Shown in pieces: positions 1 through 5,459 of a stretch of 8,887 bases of DNA. The position numbers and the translations under genes were made by a program. The DNA lies in NCBI GenBank assembly GCA_013619035.1, contig JABXKX010000252.1, forward strand, positions 1 to 8,887, in the 5' to 3' direction. Numbering within the stretch: position 1 is the first letter of the stretch; each line of letters opens with the position of its first letter. This DNA is from Peptostreptococcaceae bacterium. Its GTDB lineage: Bacteria > Bacillota_A > Clostridia > Peptostreptococcales > Acidaminobacteraceae. A model generated the notes under the pieces. The model did no database searches. It saw nothing but the letters and a program-made list of their open reading frames with translations, and was not told the DNA's origin.

Positions 1-2
1 CG

Positions 3-455
3 ATATTATCAGTAATTATAATTTTAGCAATAATCCTATGTTATAAGTTTTTAATCAAAGATAGAATATCACATGCAATTATTGAAGTTAATAATGGTCA
101 TGGAGCTTCTAAAAAAATGAGAATAACAGCAATTGTCATCTCTACTGTTTTAGCAGCATGGGGCCAAATCATATACCTTCAGAATATTGGTATCGTTAAC
201 ACATATGGCTCCCATAGTAGTATCAGTTTCTTTGCTATATCTGCTTTGATAATTGGTGGTGCTACTTTAAAACATGCCACTATTAAACATGCGGTAATAG
301 GGTTAATTCTGTCCCAAGCATTTTATCTCATTACATTACCATTGATTGGTGGCAACTTGTCAGGCATCGTACAGACAATTGTTATGAATTGTGTGTACGT
401 ATATGTCTTTACTAAAAAATATTCTAAGTCAAATCATTTAGAACTAAACACTTAA
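3..455 (+). CDS. ABC transporter permease, sugar-type (BPD_transp_2 family), C-terminal part
   Basis: The frame is open from the first bases of the window, so the gene starts upstream; the Met at 117 is internal. The visible 150 residues are very hydrophobic, with about four membrane segments. The stretch from LAAWGQIIYLQNIG through NTYGSHSSISFFAISAL to IIGGATLKHATIKHAVIG matches what I remember of the C-terminal half of inner-membrane permeases of the ribose/simple-sugar (RbsC-like) ABC class. In that family the Ala/Gly-rich GGAT segment and the following 'H-A-x-I-G' helix are typical. The protein would form the membrane channel of an importer, with an ATPase and a solute-binding protein presumably encoded upstream. 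It ends in a short charged tail and is followed by a terminator, so it is probably the last gene of its operon. The substrate cannot be told; nucleoside or lipoprotein-linked importers of the same superfamily are alternatives. Confidence 0.8.
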   Translation: MLSVIIILAIILCYKFLIKDRISHAIIEVNNGHGASKKMRITAIVISTVLAAWGQIIYLQNIGIVNTYGSHSSISFFAISALIIGGATLKHATIKHAVIGLILSQAFYLITLPLIGGNLSGIVQTIVMNCVYVYVFTKKYSKSNHLELNT

Positions 456-651
456 TGATACAACCTGCTCTCATCACTAGGGCAGGTTATTTAAATTAAC
501 TTACTTCTTATCATAGTATGTTACAACTATTTGCAAGCATTATTGTTTTATGGTGTTTGGTTGTGAGCAGTATCGGAGGATTGATGAGAATGTTCTAATT
601 TGCGCTGACGTTATTTAACTGACATTATATATTTATTTCAGCAATTGAAAA
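456..651. other. Intergenic stretch, no gene seen
   Basis: After the permease terminator no frame with a start and a credible SD was found on either strand. The sequence is AT-rich and leads into the tRNA-like remnant at 652. I see no clear sigma-A promoter in it. Confidence 0.5.
462..492 (+). terminator. Intrinsic terminator of the permease operon
   Basis: The 10-nt arm at 462-471 (aacctgctct) pairs with 479-488 (agggcaggtt) with one G-U pair and a 7-nt loop. It lies 6 nt after the permease stop codon. The T-tract that follows is short and broken (attt), so termination may be only partly efficient. Confidence 0.6.
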
Positions 652-767
652 GTGGATGTGAAGTAAATGTCTTCAAACATAGAAATAGCAATACGCTTGA
701 TGTGACATAAGAATAGATCCGCAATGTTCTTATGAGCGTGTGGGTTCAAATCCAGCCATCCGCACCA
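652..767 (+). pseudogene. Decayed tRNA-Leu-like gene with CCA end
   Basis: The 3' end looks like a class II tRNA. It has a 4-bp variable-arm hairpin at about 725-736 (gttc-ttat-gagc), a TTCAAAT T-loop at 745-751, the acceptor strand catccgc, discriminator A and an encoded CCA ending at 767. The acceptor strand can pair with gtggatg at 652-658 (one G-U). The piece gaaatagcaatacgcttgat resembles the D-arm and anticodon-stem start of tRNA-Leu. The T-stem has a G-A mismatch (gtggg against ccagc, where cccac would be expected). About 25 extra bases, themselves able to form a small hairpin, separate the acceptor from the D-arm-like part. The anticodon arm cannot be folded properly. I therefore read it as a tRNA-Leu pseudogene. 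A remnant of an integration site, where 3' tRNA ends are duplicated, is also possible. Confidence 0.55.
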
Positions 768-773
768 AATTAT

Positions 774-802
774 AAACACGTATCTTTGGTGCGTGTTTTT
801 TT
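774..802 (+). terminator. Terminator behind the tRNA-Leu-like remnant
   Basis: The arm 774-784 (aaacacgtatc) pairs with 788-798 (ggtgcgtgttt) over 11 bp with two G-U pairs and a 3-nt loop, running into a T-tract that ends at 802. An alternative 9-bp hairpin pairs 761-769 (cgcaccaaa, the CCA end) with 785-793, so the two folds exclude each other. Its position fits a former tRNA transcription unit. Confidence 0.75.
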
Positions 803-1020
803 GTGTCTTGAAAAAGAGTTAATACATGGTTTCGTATTAGCTTAATAACCGTGCATTAAACGGCAGCCTATCAACACCGCCTATCAATGGGCAATCCTTG
901 GAGATTTATGTATACAAAAACTGACTTATATGCGACAATGATGTGGATAAGGTAAAATTAAAGGAGTTGGTTAGTCCGTTTCATTGTAATAATTGAATGA
1001 TCTGGAAATGAATATTTGAA
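803..1020. other. Gene-free stretch upstream of the attenuated operon
   Basis: No ORF with a start and an SD is seen. A 9-bp direct repeat, gcctatcaa, occurs at 866-874 and 879-887 with 13-nt spacing. An SD-like aaaggag at about 960-966 has no sensible ORF behind it. The promoter of the downstream leader should lie in the second half of this stretch, but I could not find -35 and -10 boxes close to consensus. Confidence 0.4.
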
Positions 1021-1026
1021 ACAACA

Positions 1027-1154
1027 GTCCGATTAGATTTCGGACACTATATCTCAAGTGTATCCACATATGTGGTTTTATTTGTGATGGTTGTTTTAAG
1101 TATTCTGAGCTAATGATTGTGTAATGACATCTCAGAATTCTGAGGTGTTTTTTT
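1027..1154 (+). promoter_or_regulatory. Putative transcription attenuator leader of the methyltransferase operon
   Basis: Hairpins follow one another: 1027-1032/1040-1045 (gtccga/tcggac), the 12-bp palindrome ccacatatgtgg at 1064-1075, then two mutually exclusive structures. The 8-nt arm attctgag at 1102-1109 is perfectly complementary to ctcagaat at 1131-1138. The second arm includes the left arm of the terminator at 1127-1148. A tiny frame (M V V L S I L S, 1087-1113) runs over the antiterminator arm, but its SD is poor. No known riboswitch or T-box core was recognised. The arrangement suggests conditional read-through into the downstream genes; the signal is unknown. Confidence 0.5.
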
Positions 1155-1160
1155 GTTTTT
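1127..1160 (+). terminator. Leader terminator upstream of the methyltransferase
   Basis: The arm acatctcag at 1127-1135 pairs with ctgaggtgt at 1140-1148 (9 bp, one G-U) around an aatt loop, followed by seven T, a G and five T. It is a strong intrinsic terminator, about 100 nt before the methyltransferase start, with no gene ending in front of it. That placement points to attenuation rather than simple gene termination. Confidence 0.75.
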
Positions 1161-1252
1161 GAGATTTACCTTATCACTTAGCAGTTTATATCATTTAATA
1201 TAAGTTGTAAAAATTATTGGAGAATGAAAATAAAAATTTGAGGAGATCAACT

Positions 1253-2110
1253 ATGAATATTATTGAAAATGAAAAAATGAATTTTAAAGTACTCAAGAAA
1301 GCTACTGAAAAGCCTAAACTATACGAAAAAAGCACTCATAAGTTCTGGAATGATCCACACATTTCAAAGCAAATGCTAGTAGCTCATTTAAATCCTACAA
1401 TTGAAGCTGCGAGTAAAAAACGCGAGACAATCAATTTGGAAACTGAGTTTGTGATTCAGTCAACTGGCATGAACCACAAAATGTCTGTGATAGATTTGGG
1501 ATGCGGTCCTGGACTTTATGTGGATGCATTTGCTAAGACTGGAGCAAAAGTTATCGGTGTGGATCTTTCGGCAAATTCAATTGAGTATGCCAAAATGAAC
1601 ATACAGACAGGTAATGAAAAAGTTATCTTTTGTGAAATGAATTATCTTGATATGGATTATAATGAAGCATTTGATATTGCAACTCTTATATTCTATGACT
1701 TTTGTGCACTTAACATCGAAGATCAATCAAGGTTGTTACATAAAATCCATAAAGCACTTAAGCAGGGTGGGTACTTTATGCTAGATGTGTTTACAGAACA
1801 TAAAAAAACGGATATGAGTCAAAGTGTATACTTTGAAAACGGTGGGTTCTGGAGTAGTCGACCATACTGGATTATTAGAACTGTTTTCATGTTTAATGAG
1901 CCCAAAGTGGAATGCTTCCAACATGCAATTATTGATGAAACGGGTACTATGAAACTGATTAGGGTATTTCACCGCTTATTCAGTCTGAATGAAATACAAG
2001 ATTTGTTAGAAAAACATGGCTTTAAAATTGAAAAAGTGTTTAATAACCTAAAAGGTGAGCCACTAGAGTTAGATTCTAAGACCTATGGTATTGTTGCAAG
2101 TAAAATTTAA
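1253..2110 (+). CDS. Class I SAM-dependent methyltransferase
   Basis: The protein has 285 residues. ATG 1253 is chosen because AGGAGA lies 6 nt upstream; an in-frame TTG at 1217 has no such site. Residues 79-87 form the SAM-binding motif I, VIDLGCGPG, at the end of strand 1, and GVDLS (102-106) carries the acidic residue expected to bind the ribose of SAM. Later LIFYDFCAL and GGYFMLDVF match strands 4 and 5 of the Rossmann-type fold. The N-terminal FWNDPHISKQML segment (31-42) is, from memory, typical of a group of uncharacterised methyltransferases of about 250-280 residues in Firmicutes. It should be cytoplasmic. The methyl acceptor is unknown; a small molecule is more likely than rRNA because no RNA-binding domain is seen. 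It is the first gene after an attenuator, with the nucleotidyltransferase 41 nt downstream, suggesting one operon. Confidence 0.85.
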   Translation: MNIIENEKMNFKVLKKATEKPKLYEKSTHKFWNDPHISKQMLVAHLNPTIEAASKKRETINLETEFVIQSTGMNHKMSVIDLGCGPGLYVDAFAKTGAKVIGVDLSANSIEYAKMNIQTGNEKVIFCEMNYLDMDYNEAFDIATLIFYDFCALNIEDQSRLLHKIHKALKQGGYFMLDVFTEHKKTDMSQSVYFENGGFWSSRPYWIIRTVFMFNEPKVECFQHAIIDETGTMKLIRVFHRLFSLNEIQDLLEKHGFKIEKVFNNLKGEPLELDSKTYGIVASKI

Positions 2111-2151
2111 ATGGATTTTCGTATATAAAATATGAGAGGGGATAACTAACA

Positions 2152-3183
2152 ATGAAAAGAATAAAGGTGAACATAAAAAAAGAAAATAAGTTACAATTTT
2201 TTCTGAATCATCTAGAAAAGCAGATGGAAATGTTTAAGCATATTGAAGGAGTAGTCGGCATAACACTTAATGGTGGACTGTCACGTGGGTATGGGGATCA
2301 TTTATCTGAGGTAGACTTAACAATATATTTAAACCAAGAGTCTTATAAAGATTTCAATACAGGAGTGCTGAAGTTTAAAGAGGGCATTTGTGTTATAGAG
2401 AAGATTCTATATGATATAAAAGTTGTAGAATACAATAGTGAATGTGAACGGTCAATGAGTCCGTTTGTAGAACTCTGGGATTTGAACTATGCAAAAGTGC
2501 TTTATGATCCAAAAGGATTGATACAGGCACTGATTGATGAGAAACTGTCCTCTAAAGTCTTTATAAATCAAATTGGTGGACCTTTATTTGATGCTTGGTG
2601 GCATTACAGATTGGCAGGGGATATCTGGATTTATAGAGAAGATGCAATTCAGGGTCACATGATGCTGAACGAAGCAGCCAAAAGCATATTAAAATCGTTG
2701 TATATAGCGAATTGCGAGTATATACCACATGATAAGTGGTTGGTAAATATGCTACCCAATCTTAAATGGATTCCAGTAGAACATCATACCTTGCTAGAAA
2801 AGTTGTTCAGTACTGGAGACCTGACAATAAATAGCTTAATTAAGAGACAAAGAAGTATTGATGAGATTTGGAATCAAATAAATAGCTATGACATTGAGAA
2901 TAACAGATCCTGTAGCTCAGTTGATTTAACAAAAAAGGGGTTTTATGAACGTGTGTTATCGGTGCTGCAGAAAAATAGTTACTCGATTGAAGAGTTTTTG
3001 AAAATATGTAGTTTAAGAAGTATAAATTCTGATCCGTTTGCAGAATTTGTACGAATCGAAGATGGACGAGTTATAGTTGATAAAGTGAAATTTATGAGCT
3101 TGGGTGAAGACAGTATGTACTCTTGGCAATATGAGATTGTGAAGACAGCACAGATGACATTGAAATGTTCAGACAACCAATAG
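2152..3183 (+). CDS. Nucleotidyltransferase-fold protein, DUF4037-like C-terminal domain
   Basis: The protein has 343 residues, with gaggggat as SD about 10 nt before ATG. The region GITLNGGLSRGYGDHLSEVDL (36-56) is the polymerase-beta-type nucleotidyltransferase signature: a Gly-Gly/Ser turn followed by a pair of metal-binding acids. Here the acids are E53 and D55, and D88 or E93 may be the third. The central part, with WWHYRLAGDIWIYRED (149-164) and IPHDKWL (191-197), resembles the helical DUF4037 domain found behind such folds. Members transfer a nucleotide to small molecules such as aminoglycosides or lincosamides, or to proteins; which applies here is not visible. The expected place is the cytoplasm. 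It follows the methyltransferase closely and overlaps a small ORF by 19 nt. The C-terminal 90 residues are not recognised. Confidence 0.75.
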   Translation: MKRIKVNIKKENKLQFFLNHLEKQMEMFKHIEGVVGITLNGGLSRGYGDHLSEVDLTIYLNQESYKDFNTGVLKFKEGICVIEKILYDIKVVEYNSECERSMSPFVELWDLNYAKVLYDPKGLIQALIDEKLSSKVFINQIGGPLFDAWWHYRLAGDIWIYREDAIQGHMMLNEAAKSILKSLYIANCEYIPHDKWLVNMLPNLKWIPVEHHTLLEKLFSTGDLTINSLIKRQRSIDEIWNQINSYDIENNRSCSSVDLTKKGFYERVLSVLQKNSYSIEEFLKICSLRSINSDPFAEFVRIEDGRVIVDKVKFMSLGEDSMYSWQYEIVKTAQMTLKCSDNQ

Positions 3184-3365
3184 AGCAGCTCAGAACAATC
3201 AAAAGTTTATTTGATGAACTGATCATAGAAGAAATAATGACAAAGAATCTGATGGATAAAATAAAGTGCATGATAGAAGATATACGAGTCGGAACCGTTA
3301 CTCAGGAGCATGTTATCAAGATTATAAATTATTATATAGGAGAAAAAGATAGTTTTCAAAGATGA
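3165..3365 (+). CDS. Small helical protein of unknown function, overlapping the nucleotidyltransferase
   Basis: The frame encodes 66 residues rich in Ile, Glu and Lys, apparently all helical, with no membrane segment and no motif I recognise. It begins inside the last 19 nt of the nucleotidyltransferase gene, which would allow translational coupling, but no clear SD precedes ATG 3165. The frame is open a further 30 nt upstream without another ATG. It could be a small partner of the enzyme upstream, a C-terminal extension separated by a frameshift, or a chance ORF. Confidence 0.4.
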   Translation: MFRQPIEQLRTIKSLFDELIIEEIMTKNLMDKIKCMIEDIRVGTVTQEHVIKIINYYIGEKDSFQR

Positions 3366-3503
3366 AAAAATGGTAACAGCGCTTATAGAAATGGTTGAAT
3401 TATCATAGTACTTTGGAAACAGAGGTGAGGAGAGCGTGTTAGAGGTAGAGTGAATAGTTACTGTAGTGATATGTTTAAAATGTGTTTAGGTGATTTTTAA
3501 GTA
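3366..3503. other. Short gap before the two-component promoter
   Basis: An 18-codon-plus frame ending at 3408 (reading KDEKMVTALIEMVELS) has only an internal ATG at 3370 and no proper SD. It may be a scrap of a lost gene or chance. No clear terminator is seen for the operon upstream, so some transcription may continue into the regulator genes. Confidence 0.3.
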
Positions 3504-3523
3504 GAGTATTTGTACTTATACTC
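3504..3523. promoter_or_regulatory. Palindromic operator candidate upstream of the response regulator
   Basis: The 20-bp sequence gagtatttgtacttatactc has perfect outer 6-bp arms (gagtat/atactc) and a central gtac. It abuts or overlaps the -35 region of the extended -10 promoter at 3541-3549. This is a natural place for a regulator, perhaps the response regulator itself, to act; OmpR-type proteins more often use direct repeats, so another regulator is possible. Confidence 0.45.
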
Positions 3524-3540
3524 AGATTAATTAATATTTA

Positions 3541-3549
3541 TGGTATACT
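3541..3549 (+). promoter_or_regulatory. Extended -10 promoter of the two-component operon
   Basis: TGG followed by TATACT (3544-3549) gives an extended -10 element. The -35 position 17 bp upstream (ctcaga) is poor, as is common for extended -10 promoters or activated ones. A transcript would start near 3556, about 30 nt before the start codon. Confidence 0.5.
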
Positions 3550-3585
3550 ACTAAAATTGGAAGTTATGAAGAAGAGGTGGTTCGA

Positions 3586-4275
3586 GTGAAAATACTAGTA
3601 ATTGAAGATGATAAGGACTTGTGTTTATCAATAGCTAAAGGCTTGAAGGTAAATGGATATGCGGTAGATACTGCATTTGATGGTGAGGAAGGATTTTCCT
3701 TTGCTACTTGTGAGAATTATGACTTAATCATACTTGATTTGAATTTACCAGGTATTGATGGTTTAGAGATATTGAAAGAATTACGAATGAAAAACAAGGA
3801 AAGTAGGGTTATAGTTTTGACAGCAAGGGGACAAATTGTAGATAAAATAAGAGGACTTGATTTAGGTGCTAATGACTATATGACAAAACCTTTTCATTTT
3901 GCAGAACTTGAGGCTCGTATTCGATGTTTATTAAGACAGGAAATTATTATGAATGATGTGGTTATATCTTGTGCAGAGTTATCTTTTGATACGGCGTCTC
4001 GTAGATGTTATGTAGAGAATACGGAAATAAAACTGACTAAACGAGAAGCGGGACTTCTTGAATATTTACTGCGTAGAAAAGAAAGCTACATAAGTCAGGA
4101 AGAACTAATGGAGCATGTGTGGGATAGTTCAGTTGATTGTTTTAGTAATGCAGTTCGAGTACATATTTCTTCATTGCGAAAGAAACTGCGAGTTGCTCTG
4201 GGCTATGATCCTATTCAAAATAAAATCAATGTTGGTTATATTATAACAGAAGGAATTGATTGTAATGATGAATAA
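3586..4275 (+). CDS. OmpR/PhoB-type response regulator
   Basis: The protein has 229 residues, a normal length for the family. GTG 3586 is chosen because agaggtgg lies 5 nt upstream and the protein then starts MKILVIEDD; an in-frame GTG at 3577 sits inside that SD. The receiver domain (1-115) has the acidic pocket E7, D8 and D9, the phospho-acceptor D51 in LIILDLNLPGIDG, the switch residue T79 and the conserved lysine K101 in TKPF. The C-terminal winged helix (about 125-225) includes LTKREAGLLEYLL, the recognition-helix region NAVRVHISSLRKKL and the closing NVGYIITEG. It is a cytoplasmic DNA-binding regulator phosphorylated by the kinase encoded next, whose start lies 11 nt inside this gene. 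Target genes are unknown; its own promoter region and the C15 lipoprotein gene downstream are the obvious candidates. Confidence 0.95.
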   Translation: MKILVIEDDKDLCLSIAKGLKVNGYAVDTAFDGEEGFSFATCENYDLIILDLNLPGIDGLEILKELRMKNKESRVIVLTARGQIVDKIRGLDLGANDYMTKPFHFAELEARIRCLLRQEIIMNDVVISCAELSFDTASRRCYVENTEIKLTKREAGLLEYLLRRKESYISQEELMEHVWDSSVDCFSNAVRVHISSLRKKLRVALGYDPIQNKINVGYIITEGIDCNDE

Positions 4276-5392
4276 AATTAGTCTGAGATTACGTATAACA
4301 GTTATCACTTGCATGTTACTTTCAATTTGTTGTATTGTACTTGCCGTTTTTATTAACACATCAGGAAGAGAGCAAATGAATAGAGCTGCTGTTATTGTAG
4401 GTACATCTAAAACAACTGAGTTAGTATTGAATAAGGAAATTGTTGATGCTACGCTTTCTAGTGCTACTAAAGAACTGTTAAAACCTACATTTCAGATGTT
4501 TAATTTGAGTACGGTACTTTATAGTATGGTGATTGTTCTAATTGGTGGAATAATAATATATTTTCTTTCAGCTAGAATGTTAAAACCAGTAAGAATTTTT
4601 TCTGAAAATGTATTAAATATCACCGAAAAAAATCTTGCCGAAAAAGTTGAATTGCCTGAAGCTAAAGATGAAATTTACCAGCTGACAAAATCATTTAATT
4701 ATATGACATCACAGCTTTCAGAATTCTTTGAGGCACAGAAAAAGTTTTCTGCGCATGCTGCACATGAATTGCGTACTCCTTTAGCTGTATTACAAACCAA
4801 ATTTGATGTCTTTTATAAGGAAAAGAACCATACCGAAGAGGAATATACGCAGCTTCTAAATGATTTGCAAAAGCAAGTTACGAGGTTATCATCGTTATCG
4901 ACGAATCTTTTGGAATTTAGTGAACTAGATAAAGTGAATTTAGATAATCCAGTAGAAATATATTCAATGCTAGACGAGATAGTATGTGACTTATTGTCGA
5001 TTGCAGAAAAGAAAGGGATAACACTTTCACTTAGTGGAGATGAATCCATTATTAATGGTGACGATCCTTTATTATATCGTGCATTTTATAATTTGATTGA
5101 TAATGCAATTAAGTATAATGTGACTAGTGGAACCGTAAGAGTTAAAGTTGTGAAAAGAGATGGGCAGTCAATTGTAACTATTTTCGATACAGGAATTGGT
5201 ATACCCGATGAGATGAAACAAAATGTAATAAATCCATTTGTTCGTGTAGATAAATCACGTTCTAGAGAGTTTGGTGGAGTGGGTCTTGGACTTGCTATAG
5301 CTGTTGGTATAATAAAAAAACATAATGGAACCCTTTCTATTACTGATAACAAACCAAAAGGAACAATTATAAAAGTTACGTTTAACAACTAA
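4265..5392 (+). CDS. Sensor histidine kinase, HAMP-type, partner of the upstream regulator
   Basis: The protein has 375 residues. ATG 4265 is chosen with agaagga about 10 nt upstream; a TTG at 4256 would leave no spacing, and ATG 4268 is also possible. Membrane segments lie near 11-31 and 82-102, enclosing only about 50 external residues with no recognised sensor fold. A HAMP linker (about 103-155) follows, then the dimerisation helix with phospho-acceptor H167 in SAHAAHELRTPL. The ATP-binding domain has the N box NLIDNAIKYN, the G1 box DTGIGIP, an F-box-like FVRVDKSR and the G2 box GGVGLGLAI. All catalytic features are intact, so it should be an active membrane kinase. The short external loop suggests that it senses the membrane, a small ligand or a partner membrane protein rather than using a large ligand domain. 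Confidence 0.95.
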   Translation: MMNKISLRLRITVITCMLLSICCIVLAVFINTSGREQMNRAAVIVGTSKTTELVLNKEIVDATLSSATKELLKPTFQMFNLSTVLYSMVIVLIGGIIIYFLSARMLKPVRIFSENVLNITEKNLAEKVELPEAKDEIYQLTKSFNYMTSQLSEFFEAQKKFSAHAAHELRTPLAVLQTKFDVFYKEKNHTEEEYTQLLNDLQKQVTRLSSLSTNLLEFSELDKVNLDNPVEIYSMLDEIVCDLLSIAEKKGITLSLSGDESIINGDDPLLYRAFYNLIDNAIKYNVTSGTVRVKVVKRDGQSIVTIFDTGIGIPDEMKQNVINPFVRVDKSRSREFGGVGLGLAIAVGIIKKHNGTLSITDNKPKGTIIKVTFNN

Positions 5393-5411
5393 ATCTTAAC
5401 ACTGAGCTTAT

Positions 5412-5453
5412 ATCTCCTTTGTTATAATTACTAGATAATATAACAAAGGAGAT
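5412..5453 (+). promoter_or_regulatory. Perfect 15-bp inverted repeat masking the SD of the C15 lipoprotein gene
   Basis: Arm 5412-5426 (atctcctttgttata) is the exact reverse complement of 5439-5453, with a 12-nt loop. The right arm contains the SD AAAGGAG (5445-5451), 8 nt before ATG 5460, and the left arm ctccttt would pair with it. The left arm also carries TATAAT at 5423-5428, a perfect -10 box; the -35 position is weak (TTAACA lies at 5396-5401, but 21 bp away). A transcript started from this box would begin around 5435 and lack the left arm, leaving the SD free, whereas read-through RNA from the kinase gene would be masked. The following TTTT also allows a weak terminator reading, or a protein operator. 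Confidence 0.7.
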
Positions 5454-5459
5454 TTTAAT

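Noticed and set aside
860..915. Weak resemblance to the reverse complement of a 23S rRNA 3' end (cagcctatcaac)
   Set aside because: Only about ten bases agree with what I remember, the rest diverges, and no other rRNA piece is nearby.
1217..1252. TTG start giving a 297-residue methyltransferase
   Set aside because: There is no SD in front of the TTG, while ATG 1253 has AGGAGA at good spacing.
3361..3408. Short frame resembling the tail of an insertion-sequence ATPase (KDEKMVTALIEM)
   Set aside because: It is too short, has no start with an SD, and the resemblance is only a few residues from memory.
3577..3585. GTG 3577 as start of the response regulator
   Set aside because: It lies within the SD of the GTG at 3586, from which the protein begins in the usual family manner.
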